In this document: one piece after another, positions 35,620 through 46,920 of the stretch
Numbering within the stretch: position 1 is the first letter of the stretch
Layout: every line of letters starts with the position of its first letter
DNA from: Callipepla californica brunnescens
Taxonomy: Eukaryota > Chordata > Aves > Galliformes > Odontophoridae
Reading direction: 5' to 3'
DNA length: 64,000 nt
Assembly (NCBI GenBank): GCA_023055505.1
Contig: JALIRH010000007.1
Coordinates: 28,377,720 to 28,441,719, forward strand
The notes under the pieces: model-generated
The model's input: only the letters and a program-made list of their open reading frames with translations
Database searches by the model: none
What the model was told of the DNA's origin: nothing
Position numbers and translations under genes: made by a program

Positions 35620-37479
35620 TTTAATATGTGAAAATAGATACCTCTTTAGCATCTTGTCTTATATTCAAAGGAGATAACCTTAACCTTGACTTCCCCTCCA
35701 GCAGCACCTTCTTCCCTAATGGCACATTCTCTTTGTGCACATTTTAAAACGAAAGTGCTCAGCAGCAGTCAGAGGCCAGCAGAAGCAGCCCCTCAGCAGT
35801 GGAGCATTTCAATCAAAGAAGAAGGCAATAAACAGTCTCAAGGATTTGGATAGAGAGGAAGAGACATAAAGGAAAAAAAAATCCTTTAGTATACTTGAAA
35901 ATAGGTTTAATGTTTTCTTCTCCTTGAAACTGGATTATCAAATTTCAGAAATAATGATTTCAGATACATTTCAGAGTCTTTTTCAGCCTTCTAGTTAGGA
36001 AATAGGCTCTGGCTTCAAGGTGAAGATTTGGAGGCAATATATATTGCATACTGCAGGAAAGTTGAGTTAATTTGACTGGTTCCTGAAGTTCAGGTGTATT
36101 AGAAGAGAAAGCAGTATCCCCATCTAACGCTGCACGTCCAGTACTGAATTTTCAAAAGCTTCTCAGTCCCTTGAAAGCTGAGCTCGAGAGACCTCCTTCA
36201 GCAAATCATAGCTTTAAAACTGTGAGTGGCCCCACTGACTTCAGCAGAAATCCCATGGGTCTCCTCTGTGACTTCTGAGGTTTGCTGGATTATTGCCTTC
36301 CTGTCCTTTCTGTGATGCAGATGCCTGTGTCACTGCATGCTCCCTCTTTTTTTTTTTTGAGTAGAGAGAAGGGGAATCAGTATCCAGACAGATCTGCTAG
36401 GGAGGAAGTTCCAAGGCAGTGGTGCTACACAAACTCATTCGACTTTTTTGACCATGGGTTGGTACTGCTCATGTGCAACAATGCACATGAACACAGCAGC
36501 CGAATCCGCCCTTGCTTGGAAATCTGGGATTGAGCTGCCACAGGCTGGGCATATGATTTACCACCTGCCCTGCAGGCTTCTCCTGCAGCCATGGGCAGCC
36601 TGTGAGGCAAAACCCCCACTAGCCCACAGCCCAGGCAGCAGCAGGGAGCCCTGCTCCATAGGCTCTTCTTCAGCCCTTCTCCCCTCTGCCAAGAGGCTTG
36701 CCCTGCTCACCTCTAGGAGGAGATAGAATTGAAGAAAGATCCTATCTGCTATCAAAGGTTTGGGCAGATGCAAAAAGCGGTGCTGGTCTCCCAGCTCCCT
36801 AAACACCTCAGACTCCTTACAGCATCTCTCCATCACTTCAGTCCCCATCCAACACCTTGCAAGGTCTCACAAACACCTGTCTTCCCTTCCCTGCTGTCTC
36901 TATGACCTTTCTTTGTCCTAGATATCAGCACCCAGAACCCATAGACTCTCATTTTCCTTTTCACACTGCTCCCAGCATTTCATTTTAGCACTAGCATCAA
37001 ACTACATTCTTAATCCACAAAAAACTATGGCTAGTTTGAATAAAATCTGGTATTTGTGCTTCTGGAGAAGAAGTGTTCTGCAAATATTTAGTTTTATTTT
37101 TTCCCAATTTGCAACCCAACAAATTCTGCATTGAGTTTAGGGCTTCAAATAAAAATCTGACAGCGCTCAGTGTGGTCCCCAGTCAAATGCAATTTCTGCT
37201 TCTGGCTGAAAAGTGAAAATTCAGCATAGCCTCCACTTGAACCTATAAATCACCATTGGCTTAGAGAGGAGGTTTACGGACCATTCAGTGCATGTGGTTC
37301 TTGAGACAGATATATGTCTGATTTTACAACATTCCCAAGCAAGACGTGGTTCATCTGTTGTGCTCATGAACCTCTTATACAAAGCAGTAACACAAAGTCC
37401 CGAACTGGAGAAAGCTGTTGCTGAAGGAATGGCCTCGTGCCAGTTTGCACCATCTGAGACTAGCTCTGTCCAGTATATA

Positions 37480-37745
37480 TAACAGCAATTATAGTGCAGG
37501 GTGTGCTGTACATCTGACAAACCGAGCTGCAGCATAATCAATAAACTTAATTACCTATCACAGCCTGCCCACGTAGTACACAATTTTAATTCAATTATAA
37601 CTTCCAAAAATTGATACATAGCAGAGCAGATATATTTATCACTGAGGTCTAAATCAACTGTGCATGTCGAGGCTGACACTTAAAAATGAAGACGTTTATA
37701 GTTTCTGGAGCCCAAAGAAACCCACATAAAAAGCACATTATTTTC
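37480..37745. promoter_or_regulatory. Candidate conserved non-coding element
   Basis: A repeat-free AT-rich block dense in homeodomain-type TAATT and CAATTA-like cores (acttaattacctatcac, caattttaattcaattataac) with no open frame. Such composition is common in developmental enhancers of gene deserts, but composition alone is weak evidence. Confidence 0.2.
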
Positions 37746-39941
37746 TTCTCAGAATAACTAAAAATGATTTGTCACTGATGGAGGAGTCAGTACCCAGAAA
37801 ACAAGTCCAGAACCACAGCACGCTGCCTGCCCAGAGCCCTGCCAGCACACAAATCAACTCATGCACGCTGTGGTGGGGAACGGCTGAGCCTTTCCTGCTG
37901 GAGTGGCCACCACGTCAGCCTGCCTCTGCTACCCAGCCTCTGGGATGCAGTGAGTCAGAGAGATGCCTCCTAGCCCAGCAGGGCCGCAAAAGATCCCAGC
38001 CTGCCTAGCACAGTGTTAGGGAATATGAGCCTTCATCACAGCTGTCCCAAGCACAAAAACTTTCCACGCGTCCTCACCTGTCAGTTTCTGTTTCATTTGT
38101 AGGTATCTCTTTCATCCACACCGCTGCCCCTGCAGGTAAGCAAGTTCCAACAACTGCCCCAGTTTCCAAAGTTCCTGTCGCTCTTCCTGTGAGGTGTGAT
38201 TTTGGCTGTCCCTTCTCTTTTATCTCCCTTTCTCTCACTGACATCAGGAACAGCTTTTCCCATCTCCTGTGTGACTTGGGATGTGGGCGGTGGGGAGTTA
38301 GGTGCTCTTGCTCTAAATTTGTCTTTCTGTGACAAATACTCAGGGATGTTACAAACTAAGGAATACGAAATGACTAGCTGGCAATAAACATAAAGCTAAT
38401 AGCAGAAAAATTAATCAGGAACAACAGCCAGGGGATTCGCCGCAGACCTTAAAACCAATGGGGTGTCCTGGTCACCGAGGCAAGCCCTTTGCTATTATAA
38501 GCACTATGTCCCATAATCATATTCACAAATGTATTCATGGCCTGTTCATATCCTTTTGTTCTTGTGCAAGTGCTGTCCCTCAGCATAACAGCTGTTTTCC
38601 TTCCCTGGTGTCTACCCCCAGTATGTTTATAGGCAGCAATCAGACCCTTTGTTTTGCTAGCTTTAACAAGGCGAGCTCCTCCTCCTTCTTCTGCATGAGG
38701 CTGCCCATTCTCTCTAGCATGTCCCTGGGCCTGTTCCAGCTGATTTTATCTTTTGCGATGTGGGATACCAGGTTGGTACAGAGAGCAGAGGTCTTATTGT
38801 TCCCTTCTACATCAGCATGGCTCTTCACCGTTCTGTAACGCATAATACTTGATCTCTGAATTGTTTTGACAAATGTTATACAACTGTGTTGAGTGGTTAC
38901 CATTACTGTTAAGTCACATTCGACAGAAATCAGCCCATGATTTCCAGACACTTTTCATCCCAAACTCTGCCCAGGTCTTTCTAGATGCCCTTTGTGTGAG
39001 GAAGTCTCACAGGAACTGGCCTGTGCCCAAATTAAAAATGTCACCCTGCTTCCTTCCTCATCCTTAAGCAAAGTCCATTTTAAAATCCATTTGGTCCCTC
39101 TGGTCTGGAACTGAACTTTCTGGTTCCAGTTGTGTTTATCTATGCTTGCAACTTCAATAGTGGATCTCTGGGAGTCTGCAGCCATCCTGGGAGGAGGTGT
39201 GGTCACTCACAACAGTGGGAATCCCACACAGCTTCTCCAACCTGCTCTTCTTCACTCCTGCCATCTTACAACAAAGCTGTTCTTGGGGCAGGTGGTATTT
39301 CCATTAGATTGCTGAGGCCCACGCAGCCATGATCCCCTAGCTCTGCCTGAGAACTGACAGTTCTACATCAGACAGGAATATCTCATTTTTTCCCACTCTC
39401 ACGCCAGACATGGTTGTGTTGGGTGGGAACTAGAGAACCCTAGCAGCCATTTTAGCTGGAGGCCTTCAGGCAGAGATTTTGAGGAACAGGAGTGCCAGGA
39501 GCTGGGACAGGCTAATAGCCCCTCAATAAATGAAGCTGAAAGAGGCTCATTCCCTAAAACCTGTTGTCTCTGTGGTACAGTAGCCAAGCACCTGGCCTGC
39601 TGGCTCACTGTGACAGGACAGTTTATGTGTTTTTATAAACTGACACTATCTTCATTAAGGAAAAAGACCATACTCCTGATATGTACCAGCTGTGGCTGAG
39701 GACATGAAGACAGTTTGCAGAATTAAAAGAAGCCACTAGGGCAAGATGTGATTGTTTCCTTCCCATCCTGTTAAGTTTGACACATAAACAGGCATGATAA
39801 CTACAGATTGTGTTGGCTTCAGCAGGGCTTTACCTCAGCAGTACAGCACATCTTGGCTGATGTCAGTGAGCAGCGTATCTCTCATTTCCCAACAAATTCT
39901 CTGCTTCTGCATAATCTAAGCAGCTATTAAAAGGAAAAAAG

Positions 39942-39961
39942 AAAAAAAAAAAAAAAAAAAA
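39942..39961. repeat. Poly(A) run of 20
   Basis: Uninterrupted A run. No retroposed gene is recognised next to it. Confidence 0.95.
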
Positions 39962-40321
39962 GGAGAGAGTTTCCAGGCTTTCTGATTACAGATTAACCCC
40001 CAAATGTGAGCAGAGTGTAGCCGACGCTGTGCAGACTCCTGCCGCTTCTGGCAGCCTGAAACAACGGCTCCGAGATGTGTGAAATCTGCAGCCTTTCTGA
40101 GTGCGACAGCAGTGCTAGCATGGGTACTCAGCAACAGAGCCAGGCCTGACAGCAACGCAATTCTGTGTCACTGGGAAGAGCGTGAGTCAAACAGGAGCCA
40201 GAGGACAGAGAAGGCACGAGGAGATGTCATAGGGATGAGAGCACAAAGAGAGGAAAGATAGAGTAAAGCTAAGGTGGAGAGATGTGCAAGCAACAGTGAG
40301 AGGACAGAAATGAAGGATGGA

Positions 40322-40511
40322 GATCATAGAACTATAGAACTACAGTTTATCCTGAGTTGAAAAGGACACACAAGGATCACTGAGTTGAACTCCTGGCTCC
40401 ACACAGCACCACCCAAAAACAAACCCAGGTCTGAGAGTGTTATCCAAATGCTTCTTGGGCTCTGTCAGTCTGGGGCCACGATCACTGCCCTGGGGCAGCT
40501 TGTTCCAGTCA
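40322..40511 (-). mobile_element. CR1 LINE 3' end, antisense
   Basis: Reverse complement of a CR1 3' terminus: atcatagaactatagaacta, then tttatcctgagttgaaaagg, gatcactgagttgaactcct and ggctccacacagcaccaccc. Its 5' part stops abruptly at the start of an oppositely oriented CR1 piece. The 3' end is of the ggagccaggagttg type. Confidence 0.93.
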
Positions 40512-41212
40512 CCAGGAGGCTGTGCTGACTCTCAGAGATCTGGACAGGCCGGAGAGTTGGGCAGAGAGGAACCTTATGAGGTTCATCAAGAGTTTCTACA
40601 CGTGGGGAGAAATAACTGTGTGCATCTGTACAGGTTAGGGACTGATCTTCAGCAAAAGAACTCTGTGGAAAGGGACCTGGGTGTCCCGGGGCAGTGTGCT
40701 CCTGTGGCCAAAAAGGTCAATGGTATCCTGGGATGCATTACAAAGAACATGGCTGTCATGTCGGGGGGTGTGATCCTTCCCCTCTGCTCTGCCTTGGTGA
40801 GGGGCAGTAGTACTTATCTGCAATACTGTGTCCAGTTCTGGGCTCTCCAGTTCAAGAAAGATGGAACTTTTAGAGACAGTCCAGCAGAGGACCGCAAAGA
40901 TGGCTGAGGGCCTGGAATCTCCTGTTTGAGGAAAGGCTGAGAGACCTGGGACTGTTCAGCCTAGAGAAGATTGAGAGGGCATCTTATCACTGCCTATATA
41001 TACCTAAAGGGCAGGAGTCAAGTGGGTGGGGCCAGAATCTCTTTGGTGATGCCCAGTGGCAGAACATGGCAATGGGCACACACTGAAACACAGGAAGTTC
41101 CACATGAACTTCTTCACTCCGAGAGTGACAGAGCATCAGAACAGGCTGCCCAGAGAGGGTGTGGAGTCTCCTTCTCTGGAGACTATTCAAAATCCGCCTG
41201 TAATTACAGTGG
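40512..41212 (+). mobile_element. CR1 LINE fragment in opposite orientation to its neighbour
   Basis: Starts with ccaggaggctgtgctgactc, continues through ggccggagagttgggcagag, aaagggacctgggtgtcccg, gaaaggctgagagacctggg and gaacaggctgcccagagagg, and ends at attcaaaatccgcctg without the 3' terminus. It covers the ORF2 tail and part of the 3' UTR. The junction with the antisense copy at 40511/40512 leaves no visible spacer. Confidence 0.93.
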
Positions 41213-44200
41213 ATGAGCAATGAATGTTCAGTTTTTATATTTTCTCTCCTGAAAATCTATTCTGATTTTCAAATGATAGACTAGCTCTCTACTGATTACA
41301 GGATTATGTGACTAACTTCCAGCAGAAAAAGAGAAATCTGTCTTTTTTTTTTTTTTTTCCTGCTTGAGATGCAAGCAAAGTCGTCAGCACTGAAGATTTG
41401 GCATCAAGACTCTAGTTTATTTTCAGCAGAAAATTGAGAATTCTGGGCAAACTCAACACAGTCCATCACATTCAGATCTTTTCATGTGAGACTTAGCAAG
41501 ACTCATGGCACTGATGGAATAAAGGAGAATGCAGGGATTATTAATGCCAACAGTATTATGTAGTGCTTGGTACCTACCTTCCAGGAATAGTAGGAAACAT
41601 TGCTGACACATAGTGCAGTTTTATTTATTTTTCACTACTCAGTCTGTTTCCAAATTACACAAATCCCACTTGTTAAGGCTGAGATATGAGGCAGGATGAT
41701 ATGGGGAGTGAAGGGGGAGGAACCTGCTTGCATGCAGATATTCTGCGTTGGACATGCCTCACTGACATGTCCTATGTGAGTGTCCCAGGCAGGAGGAGCG
41801 TCTGCTGCTTCATGTGACATGTCTGCATCCTGCCCAGAGGGGCATGATGCCATTTGATCCAATGCCCTGGAAGTCCTGAGGTCAGCTTTAGCCCCAAGCC
41901 CATGTGGCGACTGCCCACTCAACCACTTTTCCTGTTGCTTTTCCACGTAAATATTCCTAGCAGCATTTTGAGCACCGTGGGGCTAAACATGATGCTATGG
42001 GGAACACACGCTGTGATCAGGTGGTAAAAACAACTCCTGAGTCTGCTGTGGGTTTGTGTACTGAAGTTAGGGTCAGACGCACAACTACACCCAGAGAAGT
42101 CCCTGCTCTTGGGAACACATACAGTACCACAGACCCAAGGTTATAGGCTAAGAGACAGGTGGGAAGGCAAGGCAGGGGCTGGGAGGACAGAGCAGGAGGG
42201 GGAGCTGTCAGCCTTCCCACTCCTTCTTCCGAATCCATGCTGAATATTCAGTTTCTTCACCAGGCCGGTGTGGTGATCAGAGTTTGCGCAATTCCTGGAG
42301 AACTAAATGTTCCAGGTAAGTGCTATTATTAGGTGTCCTGCAAGCAGAGGAGCAGAACAAGCAAGCATCCAGCTTTGTAACCTGCGGGCACTGAATTTGA
42401 AAAGCCAGGGAGAACAGAAAGGCAGACTCCTCAGGAAATGAGATTGGCTGGAAGAGGGAGATGCTCCTTCTGCAGGCATAGAAGCTGCCATAACAAAGTC
42501 GCGCATATAGGGTGGACAGAGATGCAGAACAGAAGCAAGGTTTGAGCTTTGGCTTAAGAAGCCTGGCTTTTGGATCTGCAGTGAGCAGCCTTGCAGTAAG
42601 AGAAAAGCTGCAAGATGCCACAGAGCTGGTTCTTCTCTACCGGGGCGAAAGAGCTGTACCTAGAAACTGAGAAATAGTGCTAGGGCTGCAGTAATGAGCA
42701 GAGAGTAATTTAGCTGCTTCTTCTAACACAGGATTGGGGTTTCCTCTGAAACAAGTAGGTTTTTATCTACCACCCACTGCACATCTCACAGAGCATCACT
42801 AACAGGGGATCTCCTTGCCATAGGAACTGGTGGAGGCCAAGTTTGTTAATGGGTTCAAAACCAGATCAGTTACATTCAGAATTCAGATTCAGGTTCTAAG
42901 GTGGATATCAAACATAACGATCTACTGTGATCTGCTGTGGAAGTCGACAAAGCTTGGTGCTGGAGGAGCACAGCCCAGTGGGTGAACTGCATACAGGAAC
43001 AGACTAAAAAGGAGCTGGAGAAATGAAAGAAGCAATGCCCTCCCCCTCACCCCAAGCCTTCCAGCTGCTTCTGCCTGCTCAGCTGCTGCCCGACAGCAGG
43101 CAGGAAGGTCTGTAGGAGCTGGAGAGAGGGGGGGGAAGCTCCCCTGTCCCCAGCACCCAGCACTGCCCAGACGGCTCGGCCTGGCTCAGGGGGAGCCCCA
43201 GAGGGATGCTGTAGTAGTGCAGAACAGAGCATAAAAACACCTTGCCATTTTGCAGCCCCCAACTGCTGCATCGTCCTGTCCTCAGGCTCGGGACTGGACT
43301 CATGGAGACAGAGCAGAGTCCTCAGAGGCGAGAGCAGGGATGCCCGTCTTTGTGCTCTGCTGAAGCTTCCTCAGGGACTGACTGAGCCTAACGGCAGAGA
43401 ACAATAATTACTATTGCTTAATCAGGACTGTTTGAGGATAAATTCTATTTAATGAGGATCCGTTTTGCATGCATCGGGTAATTAACGGATGTTTAAACAG
43501 GAAAAGAGGTGTGAGATTCTCAGCGATGCTCTCTGGAGAGATGGCACAAAGTTAAGTCAAACATGGATTTGGCCAAGTGTTTTAACAGGCAGAAGTGCCC
43601 AGAAGGAAGAAAAATGAATCCTCCCACACTTCCTGTTCCCACACCTTCTGAGGATGGTGCAGGGTGTGTATGAATGCACGCACACTTGTGAGCAGCCAAA
43701 CTTAAGCAGAACCTGAGCCTCCACAGGAGACCTTGTGCCTAGCTAAGCACCCTAAAAACCCACAGCCCGCCATGTGCACACCCCAGGGATCACTGTATGA
43801 ATGATGAGTGCACAGCTGTGATTTGAGGGGTTGTCTCACTCTACAGGACAAGTGGAAGAAAACAAGGAGAAACCACTTTCCGATTCTTTGTATCCTCAAT
43901 ACCCCATGCACTGTGGTGCTTCTCTTCCTTTCCCTTGCCTTTCCTCACTGACACCAGCAGCTGCAGCTGCTGAGAGAGGATAGAAAAAGCTTCAGGGGAG
44001 AAACAAAAATGTCACGTTTGGATTCTGCTCACCCTTGGAGCCCTCTTCTCACCTGGCACTGCCCTCCTGAGTGCTGCATATGTCTGGAGGCTCTGTCTGT
44101 GAAAACAGCCGTGTGGGAACGAGGAGGAGCTCAAATAACTTTAATTCCTCCCAGCTCACACTCCTCAGTGCTCCCCAAGGTGTTCACTCTTCAGCAGCAC

Positions 44201-46280
44201 ATACCTGTGGAGGGCAGCTCACACCAGCTATCGGTGGCACTGGTGGTGAGGGAGAGGATGGAGACTTCTGGAAGTGGCTGCTCCACTGCCTGCCTAACCA
44301 GAACAACCAGTTCAAACACGTCACCAAGAGAGGTGCATCTCACCTAACTTTAAACGCCTGCCTCATGATGCTCCAGACTCTCTTTATAGTCAGTGCAGAA
44401 AGAGCCACTTCTACATGTGACTCGCGGGATCTCTTTTAGGCATATTTCTTAGGATGAGATGTGCTTACACATCAGAAGTGCCTATTTCTCTTCACTGCCA
44501 ATAAAGGAGCCAGTATGACTAGCTCAGCTGTTGACGTGTGCGCTGTAGGAATCTAAATTTGGGCAGAATAATCCTGTTTCCAACTTTCCAACTGCTCAAG
44601 TTAGGTAACTTGAGTCCCACTGTGGGTATGTGCTAAATATCTGATACATGCTATTTTTTAATTCACCTCTGCAAGGCAAGCACATCGGTAGGGCTATCTA
44701 TAGGAAAAGAAAACACAGTGCATCATTAAAAACAGAAGATATCTAAATGTCATACATTTTTCTAGCATTGATTACCATGTGAGCTATGGTGGATTGCTTA
44801 ATCCTTCTGTATTTTAAATTTTACCACTATTTGATTTTCAAATGTTGGCTTACATTTTAATTCATGAATGTACAATGCTTTCCGGCACTTTGCTGCTCTG
44901 TTTCCTCCTCATAATATTTTTATACGAATGCACCATTTTGCGTCCAGATTCCTTATGTTCTGCCTTTCCTCTGGGAATTGCTATGCATTTATTTCATAAA
45001 TCTGGACCCTCAAGCCTGAAGAATTACGCCAGCCTTCCATATCAAAGCAGCACTCCTCCACATTTTCTGGCTGCGAGAAAAGCATTTCTCATTTTCTCTC
45101 CCTTCTAATTTTCTTAGTTTTGCTGATTTTCTCAAATTCTTTGCTGATGTGTAGGGCAGTATGTTCTGTTCCAGAAGAAGACTTGGGAACAAATGCCTGC
45201 CAGAGAAAAGGCTTTTATAATCTATTGTGTGTGTGTGCCATTGTGCTAGTGGGTAGTTTGACACCTATTTCTGCTTGGCTCACAGCTCCTCATGGGAAAA
45301 GTTCTTTCACTTTGGAGACTTGGGAGGGAACTACTGAGGGCAACTACTGCTTTCAAGGATGCGAATGTTCACCCCTTTTCCTGCAAGGCAGAAATGTGAT
45401 GGGGGGATTTCTTGCTAGAACTAAATACTGATTTAAAAAATGGATGGGATGAGACTTAAAATCCACCAGAGTAAGTGCTGTTTGGAGAGGGCTGTCACTG
45501 TACCCAGATCATTCTGCCAATAAATCTTAAGTGGGACGAACCTTGTTACAAGCTCCAGCAGGATGCTCCCCACCTCCAAGCTCATGAGCCGGTCCACGGG
45601 GAGCTCCCAGCTCATGCTGCAGTCCAGGGAGCAGCAAGGAGATGGTGCTGGGGAGTCCTGCCAAGGTCGCAGCTGGAAGGGTGGAGAGAATCTGAAGAGC
45701 TCAGAACTATGTTTGAAATGAACAGGAGTATTTTTCTCAAGAATACATGAGAGAGCCACAAACATGGAGAAAGTGTAGAACATGCACCCACAAAGACTAA
45801 ATTTAAAAGATGTGCTTAGCAGGGAACACATGCATAGCATATGGATGCAGCTGACGGAAGAGCTGTTGGACTCCATTCAAGATACCACTCACACAGCAGA
45901 TGAACCGTCATAAATTTAAGCTACACATGTCACATCCTTACTGCTAAGGTTCCCTTTAGTCATGTGTGAACGTGGTTTAGCTGTCGGCTTGTGGCTCGCC
46001 AGCTAGCTCAGTCACTCTCTGAGCGCATAAGCGTGGTGGGCAAGACGCGTAACGCAGAGAGATCCCCAGCTGCTCCTCGCCTTCCACGAGCTCTGAGCTC
46101 CTAGGCTATCTGCAGCCCCTACCTTGGCATTTGTTGGCCCTAGTGCTGCCTAATGGCTGCCACATGCTGTCCTCTGGCTTTTCAGCTGCTCCCTGACTGA
46201 CAGGCTACCTTGAACACTTGCTCTGATACATTTTCTCACATTAAGCGAAGCTCCTTGAGCTGATTAAAAGCCTTCCAAGA
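41213..46280. other. Unique desert
   Basis: About 5 kb without a recognised gene or mobile element. A T run of 16 lies at 41343-41358. A moderately GC-rich patch at 43030-43330 has few CpGs and no exon that I can support. Confidence 0.5.
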
Positions 46281-46289
46281 TTGTATAAT

Positions 46290-46920
46290 TGCCAAGGCTT
46301 CTACACACACATGCACGCAGCCTGAGACAATCATTCTGAACAAGGAGACAAATAATAAAATCTATTTTCTCGATCTCTCCAATTATGATGCTCATAGCTG
46401 TCTCTGTCCTCCGGCCAATTTTTTATATCAGTGAGCCACTCCACATCTCTGACGGATATATAAGAATGGCCAGTTATTATTCTTTGCCAATTACTTTCAG
46501 CTGTAACAGTCTTTTAATGTAAAAGACAATATAGTGACAAAACTGTTAGAACAGGTAAATATTTACTAAGCAAAAATCAGACCTTCTTTTGCTTCCATGC
46601 AGCACTGCAGTAGTAAGAGATTCCTAGCAGCTGTTTGCAAGGAATTAAAGGTTTCAGCTTTGCACCACCCTTTTGGAACCTAATTTTATAAGCAGCTGCC
46701 TACAGTCCATTAATTTGAACCCAAGATGCCCTCTGAGTTAGTCGAGTGCTAAAGAAAGCATTCGTTTCCATTCCAAAATGCGCTTTATCACACGTTCGTG
46801 CTGCCCTGTTTGCATATCTGTTTGACTCAAGGCAATAACAGCATGCTATTTAAATGTCAATTACGTTTTGGTAATCCACGCAATATTATAACAGGGAAAG
46901 GAAGACTGAATGACCTTAAA
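46290..46920. promoter_or_regulatory. Candidate conserved non-coding element
   Basis: Repeat-free block with no open frame and clustered factor-site-like words: TTTGCATAT at 46809-46817 (POU/octamer-like), several CAATTA and AATTA cores, and CAGCTG near 46498. This resembles an enhancer-type element, but only cross-species conservation could show it. Confidence 0.25.

Larger units (their letters stand above)
29764..40321. other. Long unique desert
   Basis: About 10.5 kb without a recognised gene, RNA or CR1 copy. Simple sequence only: T/A-rich (ATTTT)n at 35600-35619, a T run near 36350 and an A run of 20 at 39942-39961. A candidate conserved block is listed separately at 37.5 kb. Short open frames are unsupported. 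Confidence 0.5.

Noticed and set aside
45990..46065. tRNA-like segment (tagctcagtc followed by gagcgcataag)
   Set aside because: It resembles a D-arm/A-box, but there is no B-box (GGTTCGA type) at the right distance and no cloverleaf.
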